NCBI RefSeq assembly: GCF_013396335.1
Contig: NZ_JABWSY010000021.1
Location: 1-64,000 of the forward strand
Source: Bacillus sp. EB106-08-02-XG196
Lineage (GTDB): Bacteria; Bacillota; Bacilli; Bacillales; Cytobacillaceae
Direction: 5' to 3'
Length of the DNA stretch: 64,000 nucleotides
Shown: positions 9,277 through 18,886 of the stretch, in pieces
Position numbering within the stretch: the stretch's first letter is position 1
How the letters are laid out: each line of letters begins with the position of its first letter
Program-made: the position numbers and the translations under genes
The notes under the pieces: generated by a model
Told to the model about the DNA's origin: nothing
Databases searched by the model: none
The model's input: only the letters and a program-made list of their open reading frames with translations

Positions 9277-10188
9277 TTATTCCTTAATCGTAATTTTTCG
9301 ATTTTTAAATGACCCCGAATGTTCAAGTTTGATATGCACTTCAAATGACTTAATACTATCTTCATGGAGCAGGGAATCCTGATCATTTTGCTTTTTCCAA
9401 TCGGAATGATATTTTCTGTAAAGCTGGTGCTCCAAGTTAAAGAAATCGATTTCATGTTTTAACCCTAATTGATATAAATGCCGCATCTCCGATATGATTC
9501 CCTTTTTTACAAACTCCTCCATGGCATCCACATTAATTGTGTTGTTCCTCATGCGATTACTCACAATCCCATTCGCAAGGTAGAGGATTGTAAAGCGAAA
9601 GTTTCCATTTTGCTTTACGGGCTGGATTTTGACCATTTGGTCTTCAAGCACCGTAATAAATTCAGGGTTTTCTATATTTGGTAATAGGATGGATGCGCGG
9701 ACGTTTTTGGGCGTCAGCCAACGCATCCCTTTCAAGTCATCAAACGGAAAATAACCTTTATACTTGCCGCTATGTAGAAAAAAACCTCCATCGATGGCTA
9801 GTTTCGCCTCAGACTTTTTATTCTTCTTCCACTGGGTGTCATTAACCGTAAGCTAAGGTATATAAGTGGTCCGACCAGGGTCAAAAAACTCGCGTGCAAA
9901 TTGATTTAACTTTACGGGCTTGAGGGTTGAGCTTTGCTCATATGAACTTTCAGGACTATGCAGTATGGTGTCCAATGAGCTTTGATTAAAAAATCCAGTA
10001 GTTGAAAGAATGTCGACCTTGGGAGCCTTGGTCCCAAAAATCCATGGAGTTGGCCGGAATTCATAATAACGAGTCAACCCATCAAAAACACTGCCAAGTC
10101 CCTTATTTAGTACATTCTCGCTCAAAACAATTGCCGTCACATTTGCCCACAGCATCCGTTCTTGAGCAGTACGATGTTTCGCTTCATG
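9277..10188 (-). pseudogene. gerC: Remnant of Ger(x)C-family germination lipoprotein gene
   Basis: Frames 9853-10155 and 9277-9735, with the stretch between them, read as one GerC-type C-terminal protein on the minus strand, interrupted by one in-frame TAG at 9853-9855. The N-terminus is missing: no signal peptide or lipobox, and homology starts directly after the gerA stop codon at 10189-10191 in the same frame (residues HEAKHRTAQER...). About the first hundred residues of a normal 350-400-residue GerC appear to have been deleted together with the gene's start. GerC is the lipoprotein subunit that nutrient germinant receptors of the GerA type need, so this receptor is probably non-functional. 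Confidence 0.8.
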
Positions 10189-11619
10189 CTACTTTCTCCG
10201 CTTCTGAATAAATGAAATTCCAAATTTCTTTCGGTCAAATGGGTTCACTAACAAAGCCGATAAATATTCTTTGAATGTTAACGAAGCAATAGGTTCGAGA
10301 TAAGCGATTTTAAATGATTCCAAAATAGAAAGATAAATTAGAATGCTAAAGAATCCAATCGTAAGCCCGTACACTCCTAAAAAAATGGATAGTATTAAAG
10401 TATAAAAACGAAGGATACTTACGGTTCCAACCAATGATTGGTTCACTAGCGTATAGCTTGCCACCGCTGTTAAGGCAATAATAACAATCATCGTTGGGGA
10501 AGCGAGCCCAGCTCGAATAGCTGCATCGCCAATGATAATACCTCCGACAATGGACACCGTTTGTCCAAGAAAGGTTGGCATTCGGATTCCAGCTTCTCTT
10601 AATAATTCAAACAACGCAAGGATAAAAATCGCTTCAAGTCCGGTTGGTAACGGCAATCCTTCTCGTGAAACAACAACAGTGGCCAATAGGGCAAACGGCA
10701 GTTGGTCAATATTGACAGAAGCAAGTGAAACCCAAAATCCCGGTAGAAAAATAGCCACCCCTAGGCTGATAATTCGTATAAACCGTCCAAACTGAACAAA
10801 ATAGTAAGGGAAATGAACATCCTCAGGCGATTTAATCAACTCAAAAAGATTAGTGGGTCCAATTAATACAGATGGCGAACCATTTACAATTAAAATAAAT
10901 CTTCCCCGCAACATGCTTTCGATGACAAAATCTGGGCGTGTGACATAATCGAATAATGGAAACAACGAAAATGAGCGGTCGGATAGCCATTGCTCTAATT
11001 GGCCACTGCTCACAACACTTTCGCCATTAAAATCTGTAAGGCGCTTTCTAATTTCCTGAATCATGTTTTGATTGGTTCTATCATTTAGATAAAGCATTGG
11101 AACCTCTGTTTTACTCAGGGAACCTAAGGTGAAGGATTCGCAATAAAGCTGTTCCGCTTTCATTCGTTTGCGAATTAAAGCGATGTTTACATTCATCTCC
11201 TCGGTAAAACTATCCTTCGGTCCTTTAATCGTAACCTCGGTATTCGATTCTTGAAGACTTCGTTGAGGCACCTTGCTAATATCGAACACATGAAAAAATG
11301 GCGTTCCCTCCTGAAACACAATCAGCGAACCTGAAAACAAAAGACTCACTATTTCATCCATTTTTTGGATATATTGGACTGGCGGGAGCATGTCGGAATG
11401 ACTTCGTGGTTCTTCGTTACTGATGCTAAGGAGAATCCGGTTAAAATACTCATTTAATTGTGTTGAATCTAGCATCCCTTTGCAATAAAAGGCTTGTAGC
11501 ATCTCACCTATTTCAGTTGGAATGAATTTTACATCGGCATAAGGAAGAAAAAAAGTTTTTACCTCATCGCATTTCAACGTTCCTTTTGCTAAAGTATGAT
11601 TTATTTGTTCCGTGTTCAT
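10189..11619 (-). CDS. Spore germination protein, GerA family (receptor subunit A)
   Basis: 476 residues from ATG 11619, which overlaps the gerB stop by 4 nt (ATGA). Earlier in-frame starts lie inside gerB and have no ribosome binding site. The N-terminal half is a soluble GerA-type domain and the C-terminal half has several hydrophobic helices. GerA-family proteins form the A subunit of the nutrient germinant receptor in the spore inner membrane, with the GerB transporter-like and GerC lipoprotein subunits. The order here is B-A-C. The reading frame is intact, although its C-terminal end lies at the deletion junction with gerC, so the last residues may not be native. Confidence 0.9.
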   Translation of the reverse strand: MNTEQINHTLAKGTLKCDEVKTFFLPYADVKFIPTEIGEMLQAFYCKGMLDSTQLNEYFNRILLSISNEEPRSHSDMLPPVQYIQKMDEIVSLLFSGSLIVFQEGTPFFHVFDISKVPQRSLQESNTEVTIKGPKDSFTEEMNVNIALIRKRMKAEQLYCESFTLGSLSKTEVPMLYLNDRTNQNMIQEIRKRLTDFNGESVVSSGQLEQWLSDRSFSLFPLFDYVTRPDFVIESMLRGRFILIVNGSPSVLIGPTNLFELIKSPEDVHFPYYFVQFGRFIRIISLGVAIFLPGFWVSLASVNIDQLPFALLATVVVSREGLPLPTGLEAIFILALFELLREAGIRMPTFLGQTVSIVGGIIIGDAAIRAGLASPTMIVIIALTAVASYTLVNQSLVGTVSILRFYTLILSIFLGVYGLTIGFFSILIYLSILESFKIAYLEPIASLTFKEYLSALLVNPFDRKKFGISFIQKRRK

Positions 11620-12698
11620 ATGCGCTGGATTCCTTTCTTCATTGGCAAGTGGCCAATGATCAATAATTCCAACGAAATTATTACTGCACTTATTAAAGCA
11701 GCTGGATAAAAGTATTTTCCGATGATGGTTTGCACCCATATATCACTTAACGGAATTATCGTCATTAATCCTAAAAGAAGTGTAGAAACGGCAAACACCT
11801 TTTTGTTAGAAGCGGGTGAAAAGCCTTTAACCATATCTGCAAGTAGGAAGAGGCATAAAGAAACCCGGATTAGTTCGCCACTTAGAAATTGAAATACTGC
11901 TAAAAAGTCCACATGGGATATATATTCTCCCAAGGTAATCAGTCGCCATTGTTCAAAAGCTGGGAATCGCATATCAGAGGCAACAGCTGGTCCAAATGAA
12001 GACAAGGAACCCATGGTTGGCCCAAGAATTAAACCGACTAAAATGGTGATGAGAATAATAAGGTTCAATAAGGTAAACGATTTTTTTAAATGTTGCTGAA
12101 GAAGTAAAAGCACAAGCAAATCCGAGCTCCCCCCAAGAATAATGATGGTTCCTTTTACAACGGGGTGATAGCCATCAGAAAGAATAGGGAAAAGATAGGA
12201 ATAATCTTTATCACTTATGGTAAACCAAGCAACAAATATCCCAAGCAGCCAAACAATTGGCAATAATACAGCTGATACATAGACAATCGATTTTAAGCCA
12301 TTATAGGCCGCCCAAGAACTAATCAGCAAAAATGGCAGCATTACAACGAAGGATGATGTTCGCGGCAGGAAATATATATTAATGGATTGAATTAAATCAT
12401 AAAAAGAAATCGCACTAATCGCGAAAACATACGCCGCAAGGATGCTGATGAAAACGGTGGAAATCACACCTCCTGCACGTCCTTTTATCCACTCATATAG
12501 ACTTAGGCGCTGTTGATTTTTTTTCATAATCAAGTAAAGGATAAGTCCCCAAAATAGTAATAAAACATAAGAAACCAATACGCATATCCATGCATCCCGT
12601 TTTCCTGTTGTTAGTAAATGAGGCATGATGAGCACATGATTGGAAATTCCAATAAAAAGGATCAGAACAAAAAATAGTTGAGTCCGAGAAAAATGCAT
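11616..12698 (-). CDS. Spore germination permease, GerB family (receptor subunit B)
   Basis: 360 residues, about ten hydrophobic helices, of the amino-acid/polyamine/organocation-like spore germination permease family. ATG 12698 follows GGGGTG 7 nt upstream. It is the first gene of the operon and probably binds the germinant in the spore inner membrane. The following gerA start overlaps its stop. I found no convincing sigma-G promoter in 12699-12800, although forespore expression would be expected. Confidence 0.9.
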   Translation of the reverse strand: MHFSRTQLFFVLILFIGISNHVLIMPHLLTTGKRDAWICVLVSYVLLLFWGLILYLIMKKNQQRLSLYEWIKGRAGGVISTVFISILAAYVFAISAISFYDLIQSINIYFLPRTSSFVVMLPFLLISSWAAYNGLKSIVYVSAVLLPIVWLLGIFVAWFTISDKDYSYLFPILSDGYHPVVKGTIIILGGSSDLLVLLLLQQHLKKSFTLLNLIILITILVGLILGPTMGSLSSFGPAVASDMRFPAFEQWRLITLGEYISHVDFLAVFQFLSGELIRVSLCLFLLADMVKGFSPASNKKVFAVSTLLLGLMTIIPLSDIWVQTIIGKYFYPAALISAVIISLELLIIGHLPMKKGIQRI

Positions 12699-12844
12699 AT
12701 AAACACCCCAAAAATTCCACTGTTGTTAGGTTTTGTTAGTCCTTCCAAATTATGCATAACAAATTAAAGTTCATTGGGAGCGTTTCTCTATGATTAAAGT
12801 GTTTTTATAACAATAGTTTGGCAGAAATTGCCCTAAATAACTAG

Positions 12845-12874
12845 TTGACGGATTTCGACAAAATGCTGTAGTAT
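12845..12874 (+). promoter_or_regulatory. Sigma-A promoter of the lysine-riboswitch transporter operon
   Basis: TTGACG (12845-12850), 18-nt spacer, TAGTAT (12869-12874), about 35 nt before the riboswitch aptamer. Confidence 0.75.
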
Positions 12875-12911
12875 ATTAATATAATTTAATAAGACCTCAC
12901 TTTTTTTCAGT

Positions 12912-13156
12912 GAGGTAGAGGCGCGATATTTAACAGTCTTTAGTGGAGCTTGAGAAGCCGTGATGCTAAGGAGAAGGAAATGTCGCCGAAGTTTGTAATA
13001 TTCTCAATATTACATGCTGGGTCTGTAGTTAAGAACTGCAGGACTGTCTCAATAAACTTTCCGGTTTATTGAGTTGTGCTATCTCATTTGGGATAAAAGA
13101 GTGGACTTAAGGGAACTATGCATATTGCGGCCTGAGTTTATCTCAGGCCGTTTTTT
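12912..13156 (+). promoter_or_regulatory. Lysine riboswitch (L-box) with intrinsic terminator
   Basis: Conserved L-box blocks are readable: TAGAGGCGCGAT at the 5' side, GTGATGC followed by AAGGAGAAGG, then GTCGCCGAAG, a P5-like hairpin, and closing strand GCTATCTC (about 13078-13085) that pairs with the 5' end. The expression platform is a terminator at 13128-13156 (9-bp stem CGGCCTGAG/CTCAGGCCG plus T6). By family knowledge, lysine binding favours termination, so the downstream importer should be induced when lysine is scarce. Confidence 0.92.
13128..13156 (+). terminator. Riboswitch-controlled terminator
   Basis: 9-bp GC-rich stem, 5-nt loop, T6. Part of the L-box leader. Confidence 0.9.
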
Positions 13157-13194
13157 GTTTATAGTAAACTATTAAAAAACAGGGGGAGAGCAAC

Positions 13195-14031
13195 ATGAGA
13201 AATAAGTTATCATTATTTATGGTTTTATTGGTTTCGGCTATGGTTCTATTAGCAGGATGTGGGACAAGCAAGGGTTCTGATTCTGGAGCATCAGAGGATA
13301 ATACGTTTACGGTCGGCCTTGAAGCGGGATATGCGCCATTTAACTGGACTCAAAACGATGATTCCAATGGTGGAGTTAAAATAGACGGCTCTGCAGAATA
13401 TGCAGGTGGGTATGATGTGGAAATCGCAAAAAAAGTGGCTGAAGGTTTAGGGAAAGAATTAGTTATTGTCAAAACAGAGTGGGATGGCCTTGTACCAGCT
13501 TTACAATCAGGTAAAATTGATGCAATTATCGCTGGTATGTCACCAACAGCAGAACGTAAAGAAACAATCGACTTTTCAGATAACTACTATACATCCAATT
13601 TAGTGATGGTTGTAAAAAAGGGCAGCAAGTATGAAGGTGCTACTTCTATCCAAGACTTCAAAGGGGCAAAAGTTACAGCTCAATTAAATACCTTCCACTA
13701 TTCAGTGATCGATCAAATTGAAGGTGTAGACAAGAAAACAGCAATGGACAACTTCCCAGCTATGAGAGTAGCCCTTGAATCAGGAATGATTGATGGATAC
13801 GTTTCTGAGCGTCCAGAAGGAGTTAGTGCCTCAGCTGCAAATGAAAACTATGTAATGGTTGAATTTGAAGAAGGATTTAAAACATCAGCAGATGATACAG
13901 CAATCGCAGTCGGACTTGAAAAGGGCAGCGACTTAACAGATAAAATCAATGAAATTTTAGCTGGTATCTCAGAGGAAGACCGTACCAGTATTATGGATAA
14001 TGCTATTAAGAATCAACCAGCAGCAAATTAA
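13195..14031 (+). CDS. Amino-acid ABC transporter substrate-binding lipoprotein (probably lysine)
   Basis: 278 residues with a lipoprotein signal (LLAGC, lipidated Cys at 22) and a family-3 extracellular solute-binding domain from about residue 38 (VGLEAGYAPFNW, the family's characteristic opening). AGGGGGAGAGCAAC precedes ATG. First gene of a binding protein-permease-ATPase set under a lysine riboswitch, so lysine or another basic amino acid is the likely ligand. The riboswitch is the main evidence for specificity; the sequence alone only gives polar amino acid. Confidence 0.9.
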   Translation: MRNKLSLFMVLLVSAMVLLAGCGTSKGSDSGASEDNTFTVGLEAGYAPFNWTQNDDSNGGVKIDGSAEYAGGYDVEIAKKVAEGLGKELVIVKTEWDGLVPALQSGKIDAIIAGMSPTAERKETIDFSDNYYTSNLVMVVKKGSKYEGATSIQDFKGAKVTAQLNTFHYSVIDQIEGVDKKTAMDNFPAMRVALESGMIDGYVSERPEGVSASAANENYVMVEFEEGFKTSADDTAIAVGLEKGSDLTDKINEILAGISEEDRTSIMDNAIKNQPAAN

Positions 14032-14039
14032 TCATGAGA

Positions 14040-14071
14040 AACCGGCTGTATTGAATCATACAGTCGGTTTT
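14040..14071 (+). terminator. Intercistronic hairpin between binding protein and permease
   Basis: Stem of about 11 bp (14040-14050 with 14059-14069) ending in TTTTAT. It is probably a partial terminator or processing/stability stem that keeps the binding protein in excess over the membrane subunits. Confidence 0.6.
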
Positions 14072-14093
14072 ATACAGTAAAGGAGGATAAAAG

Positions 14094-14837
14094 ATGAGTT
14101 TTGAGTGGGTCATTAAAATAATTGCAGAAAACTGGCCTATGTTCCTTCGTGGCGCTGGTTTAACACTATTGATCTCTCTTATAGGGACAATTATTGGGGC
14201 AATTATTGGATTAGCGGCAGGGGTAATCCGAACCATCCCAATGCCTGAACGTGGGGCAAAGAAAGCTTTGTTAAATGTAATTAACGCAATTCTATCAATC
14301 TATATTGAATTCTTCCGTGGAACACCGATGATTGTACAAGCGATGGTTATTTATTATGGTTCTGCGTTAGCATTTGGTATCGATATGAATGTTTTTGTTG
14401 CAGCGATTATTGTTGTATCAATTAATACGGGAGCCTATATGGCTGAAATTGTACGTGGTGGGATTGTTTCGGTCGATAAAGGACAGTTCGAAGCAGCTCA
14501 TGCTATCGGAATGACTCATTTCCAAACGATGTGGAATGTAGTATTGCCACAGGTTGTTCGAAATATTCTACCGGCAACAGGGAATCAATTTGTTATTAAT
14601 ATTAAAGATACGTCCGTGCTGAATGTTATATCCGTTACAGAATTATATTTTGTTACAAAATCGATTTCGGGTAATAACTTTAGATATTTCGAATCATTTT
14701 TCGTAGCATGTATGATTTATTTTGTGATGACCTTTATTGTAACAAGAATATTGCTATACCTTGAAAAGAGATTAGATGGTGCTGACAACTATACGATGAT
14801 TGGAAACGACACACAAGGAGAAGTAAATCAAAAATAA
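14094..14837 (+). CDS. Amino-acid ABC transporter permease
   Basis: 247 residues, HisMQ-type inner-membrane permease with about five helices. The EAA loop that contacts the ATPase is at about 133-153 (EAAHAIGM). AAAGGAGG precedes ATG. It stands between the binding-protein and ATPase genes of the L-box operon, so it forms the channel of the predicted lysine importer. Confidence 0.93.
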   Translation: MSFEWVIKIIAENWPMFLRGAGLTLLISLIGTIIGAIIGLAAGVIRTIPMPERGAKKALLNVINAILSIYIEFFRGTPMIVQAMVIYYGSALAFGIDMNVFVAAIIVVSINTGAYMAEIVRGGIVSVDKGQFEAAHAIGMTHFQTMWNVVLPQVVRNILPATGNQFVINIKDTSVLNVISVTELYFVTKSISGNNFRYFESFFVACMIYFVMTFIVTRILLYLEKRLDGADNYTMIGNDTQGEVNQK

Positions 14838-14859
14838 TGGGAGAAGGAGGAGAGAGAAT

Positions 14860-15594
14860 ATGGAAAAGATTATTGATATTCAACATTTAAACAAATCCTT
14901 TGGAACACATGAAGTATTAAAAGACATTAATTTTTCGGTGAATAAAGGAGAAGTTGTCTCCATCATCGGATCCTCAGGATCTGGTAAATCAACTCTTCTT
15001 CGCTGTATTAATCTATTAGAAAAACCAAGCGGCGGACAAATTATCTATCATGGCGAAAATATTTTAGATGAAAAGCATGATGTAGCGGATTACCGGAAGC
15101 ATTTAGGCATGGTGTTCCAACAATTTAACTTATTTAATAATCATAATGTTCTAAATAACTGTGTGGTAGGACAAATAAAAGTATTAAAACGCTCCAAAGA
15201 GGAAGCAGAAGTAGTAGCGATGAAGTACTTGAAGGTTGTTGGAATGGACAAATATATCAACGCGAAGCCAAAGCAGCTATCCGGCGGTCAAAAGCAGCGC
15301 GTGGCGATTGCAAGAGCACTTTCCATGGAACCAGATGTAATGCTATTTGATGAACCAACATCCGCACTTGATCCAGAAATGGTAGGAGAAGTTCTAAAAG
15401 TCATGAAGGAACTCGCAGAATCAGGTCTTACAATGTTAATCGTAACGCACGAAATGGAATTTGCAAGAGAAGTATCAGATCGCGCTGTATTTATGGATAA
15501 GGGAGTTATTGCGGAGGAAGGAAGTCCAGAGCAAATTTTCAATAATCCAACACAAGACCGTACTAGGGAATTCCTAAAACGTACTTTAAAATAA
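14860..15594 (+). CDS. Amino-acid ABC transporter ATP-binding protein
   Basis: 244 residues, GlnQ/HisP-type. Walker [10 protein letters not shown] at 37-45, signature LSGGQKQR at about 140, Walker B LFDEP followed by the TSALDPE D-loop. Preceded by GGAGAAGGAGG. It powers the importer with the two upstream genes and ends the operon. Confidence 0.95.
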   Translation: MEKIIDIQHLNKSFGTHEVLKDINFSVNKGEVVSIIGSSGSGKSTLLRCINLLEKPSGGQIIYHGENILDEKHDVADYRKHLGMVFQQFNLFNNHNVLNNCVVGQIKVLKRSKEEAEVVAMKYLKVVGMDKYINAKPKQLSGGQKQRVAIARALSMEPDVMLFDEPTSALDPEMVGEVLKVMKELAESGLTMLIVTHEMEFAREVSDRAVFMDKGVIAEEGSPEQIFNNPTQDRTREFLKRTLK

Positions 15595-15610
15595 TTACCT
15601 TGATTGAGGC

Positions 15611-15652
15611 ATAAGAAGTGGAGCCAGTTTGAAACTTGGCTCCATTTCTTAT
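15611..15652. terminator. Hairpin between ABC operon and serA
   Basis: Long imperfect stem (ATAAGAAGTGGAGCCAG with its complement, 15611-15652) in the convergent intergenic gap. No strong T-run, but it is the only terminator candidate for either side. Confidence 0.6.
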
Positions 15653-15676
15653 GGAAACTTAATTCCTATTTTATGT

Positions 15677-16876
15677 TTAAATAATACGAGCGGTTACCAT
15701 GCCAGAAATTTGATTGATTTTTTCCTCTAATGCCGGAATAACATCACCATTTACTTTATTATCAATGTCAATCATAGTATACGCGTATTCCCCTCGGCTT
15801 CGGTTAACCATATCCGCAATGTTTAAATGGTAACTTGATACAGCGGACGTGATCTGTCCGACCATGTTTGGAACATTGTGGTGAAATGCCACTACTCGTT
15901 GCTTTCCTGTATAAGGTAGGGAAGTATTTGGGAAATTCACTGAGTTTTTGATGTTTCCAGTTTCTAAAAATTCCTTCACCTGACGGGCTGCCATTATAGC
16001 ACAATTTTCCTCGGATTCTAATGAAGAGGCACCTAAGTGCGGAATCGGGACAGTATTTTTCATTTTAAGCACATTTTCATTCGGGAAATCTGTAATATAT
16101 CTTCCAACTTTCCCGCTTTCAAGAGCTGTTGCCATATCATTTTCATTCACAAGCTCACCACGTGAGAAGTTTAAAATATGAACACCCTGCTTCATTATAC
16201 TAAATGTTGCACTGTTAAACATTTCTTTTGTATCCTCGGTAAACGGTACGTGTACAGTAATATAATCAGATTCTGAGAACAACTGTTCAATTGTGAGTGC
16301 CCGCTGTACATTCCGTGACAAATTCCAAGCTGTATCGACAGAGATAAATGGGTCAAATCCGATCACATCCATATCTAAATCAAGCGCATCATTCGCTACA
16401 AGTGCACCAATTGCTCCCAAACCAATGACACCTAACGTTTTTCCTTTAATTTCTTTTCCGACAAACTGTTTTTTTCCTGCTTCCACTAGCTTTGGAATTT
16501 GGTCACCTTCACCATCTAATGCCTTTGCCCAAGCAATACCGGCAAAAAGGTTTCGTGAAGAAGATATTAATGAGGTTAGCACCATTTCTTTTACGGCATT
16601 GGCATTTGCACCAGGAGTATTGAATACAACGATACCTTGCTCTGTACATTTTTCTACCGGGATATTATTCACACCTGCTCCAGCTCTTGCGATTGCCTTT
16701 AAATTATTGCCAATTTCTAATGCGTGCATATTGAAGCTGCGAACAAGGATTGCATCCGGATTTTCACTGCTGTTATCAATCTGAAAATTGCCCTTATTGA
16801 ATACCTTTAGTCCAGTTTCCGCAATATTATTGAGTGTTTTGATCGTTTTTACTTTTTCTAAAGTGATAGTGCTCAT
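15677..16876 (-). CDS. serA: D-3-phosphoglycerate dehydrogenase
   Basis: 399 residues from ATG 16876 (TAGGAGGG 5 nt upstream). NAD-binding Rossmann motif GVIGLGAIG, catalytic segments NFSRGELV and PHLGASSLESEENC, and a C-terminal ACT domain from about residue 325 that normally senses serine. It is the short form (about 400 residues, E. coli-like), not the 525-residue B. subtilis type. It catalyses the first step of serine synthesis, feeding glycine and one-carbon units. Its leader is a ZTP riboswitch, which ties expression to folate/one-carbon status. Confidence 0.92.
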   Translation of the reverse strand: MSTITLEKVKTIKTLNNIAETGLKVFNKGNFQIDNSSENPDAILVRSFNMHALEIGNNLKAIARAGAGVNNIPVEKCTEQGIVVFNTPGANANAVKEMVLTSLISSSRNLFAGIAWAKALDGEGDQIPKLVEAGKKQFVGKEIKGKTLGVIGLGAIGALVANDALDLDMDVIGFDPFISVDTAWNLSRNVQRALTIEQLFSESDYITVHVPFTEDTKEMFNSATFSIMKQGVHILNFSRGELVNENDMATALESGKVGRYITDFPNENVLKMKNTVPIPHLGASSLESEENCAIMAARQVKEFLETGNIKNSVNFPNTSLPYTGKQRVVAFHHNVPNMVGQITSAVSSYHLNIADMVNRSRGEYAYTMIDIDNKVNGDVIPALEEKINQISGMVTARII

Positions 16877-16904
16877 AATTTCCCTCCTAATTTTTTGCTT
16901 AAAT

Positions 16905-16942
16905 AAACAGAAAGAGGTAAGGGATATAAATCCCTTACCTCT
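16905..16942 (-). terminator. Terminator of the ZTP riboswitch
   Basis: Perfect 12-bp stem (16931-16942 with 16913-16924 on the minus strand), then a T-rich tail, between the aptamer and the serA ribosome binding site. Confidence 0.85.
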
Positions 16943-17012
16943 GCCCAGGCGAACGGCTGCGACACCATGTGCTCCCTCGCGGTTATCCGCGTTTCGCCAG
17001 TTACACATGGTC
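16938..17012 (-). promoter_or_regulatory. ZTP (pfl) riboswitch upstream of serA
   Basis: On the minus strand: outer stem CCATGTG/CACATGG, the conserved ACTGGCGAAA, a hairpin ending GAGGGAGC, and the diagnostic CCGTTCGCCTGGGCA at the 3' side, followed at once by a terminator stem. These match the pfl motif as I know it. ZTP/ZMP accumulates when 10-formyl-THF is short, and binding is expected to switch expression on. Confidence 0.85.
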
Positions 17013-17033
17013 TTTTTTAATTTAGTTTATATT

Positions 17034-17061
17034 ATCATAATTCTCCGAAAATGGCTATCAA
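17034..17061 (-). promoter_or_regulatory. Candidate sigma-A promoter for serA
   Basis: Minus strand TTGATA (17061-17056), 16-nt spacer, TATGAT (17039-17034), about 22 nt upstream of the aptamer. Confidence 0.55.
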
Positions 17062-17092
17062 AACATTTTCAAGAAAACAATCACATTGATTG

Positions 17093-17121
17093 TTGACAAA
17101 GTATTAATCTACTATTAAAAT
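17093..17121 (+). promoter_or_regulatory. Sigma-A promoter of the glycine-riboswitch permease
   Basis: TTGACA (17093-17098), 17-nt spacer, TAAAAT (17116-17121). Divergent from the serA promoter about 30 nt away. Confidence 0.75.
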
Positions 17122-17183
17122 TAAAAATTATTTGAAGATATTTTTAACTCTATTAAATAACTAAATAATTAGAAGGCTATGAT

Positions 17184-17282
17184 TGCTATGGATCACACTA
17201 TAGCAGGAGCAGCTTCTGGAGAGACCGCTGGAATTTAAGCGGCGCCGAAGGGTTCACAATCTCAGGCAAAAGGACAGAAGAG
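17184..17282 (+). promoter_or_regulatory. Glycine riboswitch (single aptamer with upstream ghost stem)
   Basis: Conserved blocks GGAGAGACCG, GGCGCCGAAGG, then CTCAGGCAAAAGGACAGAAG; P1 pairs CTTCTG with CAGAAG. A short stem upstream (TGCTAT...TATAGCA, about 17184-17205) looks like the ghost-aptamer remnant typical of singlet glycine riboswitches. The downstream terminator at 17351-17381 is the expression platform. Confidence 0.92.
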
Positions 17283-17350
17283 TACTGAATATTTATTTGT
17301 AATGCTGCTTATCTTTAGCATGACTAATATTATTTGCTATTCTTATACCT

Positions 17351-17381
17351 AAGAGATTGGGGACATCCAATCTCTTTTTTT
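17351..17381 (+). terminator. Riboswitch-controlled terminator before the permease
   Basis: Stem AAGAGATTGG/CCAATCTCTT (17351-17360 with 17367-17376) followed by a T-run. Confidence 0.88.
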
Positions 17382-17476
17382 CGTTTGGAAAAGAAGAAAG
17401 AGCAGTCACTCATAAAGATATTGGGTAAAATCAATGCTCATTGTTTCACATTAAAGGTTTTAAGGAGGAGTTAGGT

Positions 17477-18841
17477 TTGGCACAGCAAGAATTAAAGAGA
17501 GAGTTAAAAAATCGGCATGTTCAACTAATCGCAATTGGCGGCACTATTGGCACTGGATTATTCTTAGGATCTGGTAAAGCGATTCAACTGGCGGGTCCGT
17601 CCATCATCTTTGCTTACTTAATTGTGGGTATCGCCGTTTTTTTTGTTATGAGGGCACTAGGAGAACTCCTGTTGTCTAAAGCAGGGTATCAATCTTTTAC
17701 AGATATTGCCGAAGATTATCTTGGACCTAGGGCAGCGTTTGTAACCGGATGGACGTATTGGTTTTGTTGGATTATGGTTGCTATGGCTGATGTGATTGCA
17801 GTTGGTCTATATGTACAATATTGGTTTGATATCCCACAATGGATACCTGCCATTATCTGTTTAATCATTTTATTAGGACTGAATCTATTAACGGTAAAGC
17901 TTTTCGGAGAATTAGAGTTTTGGTTTGCTTTAATAAAAGTAATAACGATTCTCGTATTAATTGGCATTGGGGTTATTTTGCTGGTGATGGGATTCAAGAC
18001 AGATGTTGGAACAGTTACGGTTCAAAACCTTTGGCAGCATGGAGGACTTTTTCCAAACGGCATTTCAGGTTTCTTACTATCTTTCCAAATGGTCGTCTTT
18101 GCCTATGTCGGTGTGGAATTAGTGGGTGTATCGGCAGCGGAAACAGCCAATCCAGAAAAAAATATCCCATCGGCAATTAATAAAATTCCTGTAAGGATTC
18201 TATTCTTCTATGTTGGCGCTCTGATAATCCTATTGTGTGTGAACCCATGGACAGAGCTAAATGCTGCAGAAAGTCCTTTTGTTAAAACGTTTGGTTTAGT
18301 CGGAATTCCGGTTGCAGCAGGAATTATAAATTTTGTCGTCTTAACTTCAGCCGCTTCTGCTTGTAACAGCGGGATGTTTTCAACCAGCCGGATCCTGTTT
18401 AATTTAGGAAAAAATGACCAGGCACCAGCCAAGTTTGCAAAACTGAATAAAAATTATGTACCAAGTAATGCTTTATGGGTATCTGCACTAGTCGTATCAG
18501 TAGGCGCTCTATTGAGCAAACTGATTCCGGAACAAGCTTTTGGTATCGTGACAACGATTAGTGCAATTTGTTTTATTTGGGTTTGGGGTGTCATTCTCAT
18601 TTGCCATTTACGTTACAAGAAAACACAGCCAAAATTGCAGGCTAAATCAAAATTTAAAGCACCATTCACACCATTTATTAATTATGCTGTTCTAACGTTG
18701 TTTGCTGCCATTCTCATCATTATGCTGGTTGCAGAAGAAACACGTCCTGCCTTATTGTTGACACCTTTATGGTTTATATTATTATTTACTTTGTATTCAT
18801 ATAGAAGAAAAACGGAAAAAAGTATTAAATTATCGGCATAG
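17477..18841 (+). CDS. CycA-like amino-acid permease (glycine/alanine/serine type)
   Basis: 454 residues from TTG 17477, which has AAGGAGGAG 6 nt upstream; an earlier TTG at 17441 lacks one. APC superfamily, about 12 helices. The start ([20 protein letters not shown]) and [13 protein letters not shown] closely resemble E. coli CycA, the D-serine/D-alanine/glycine transporter. It sits behind a glycine riboswitch, which supports glycine as substrate or signal. Whether it imports or exports when glycine is high cannot be told from the sequence. Confidence 0.88.
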   Translation: MAQQELKRELKNRHVQLIAIGGTIGTGLFLGSGKAIQLAGPSIIFAYLIVGIAVFFVMRALGELLLSKAGYQSFTDIAEDYLGPRAAFVTGWTYWFCWIMVAMADVIAVGLYVQYWFDIPQWIPAIICLIILLGLNLLTVKLFGELEFWFALIKVITILVLIGIGVILLVMGFKTDVGTVTVQNLWQHGGLFPNGISGFLLSFQMVVFAYVGVELVGVSAAETANPEKNIPSAINKIPVRILFFYVGALIILLCVNPWTELNAAESPFVKTFGLVGIPVAAGIINFVVLTSAASACNSGMFSTSRILFNLGKNDQAPAKFAKLNKNYVPSNALWVSALVVSVGALLSKLIPEQAFGIVTTISAICFIWVWGVILICHLRYKKTQPKLQAKSKFKAPFTPFINYAVLTLFAAILIIMLVAEETRPALLLTPLWFILLFTLYSYRRKTEKSIKLSA

Positions 18842-18845
18842 AAGC

Positions 18846-18877
18846 AGAGCGCTTTTCACATTGAAAGGCGCTCTTTT
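18846..18877 (+). terminator. Terminator of the permease gene
   Basis: 11-bp stem AGAGCGCTTTT/AAAGGCGCTCT (one G:U) followed by TTTT. Confidence 0.85.
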
Positions 18878-18886
18878 GAGTGTAAT

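Noticed and set aside
12699-12800. Sigma-G promoter for the ger operon
   Set aside because: A GCATA-like -35 can be found, but no acceptable CATACTA-like -10 at the right spacing.
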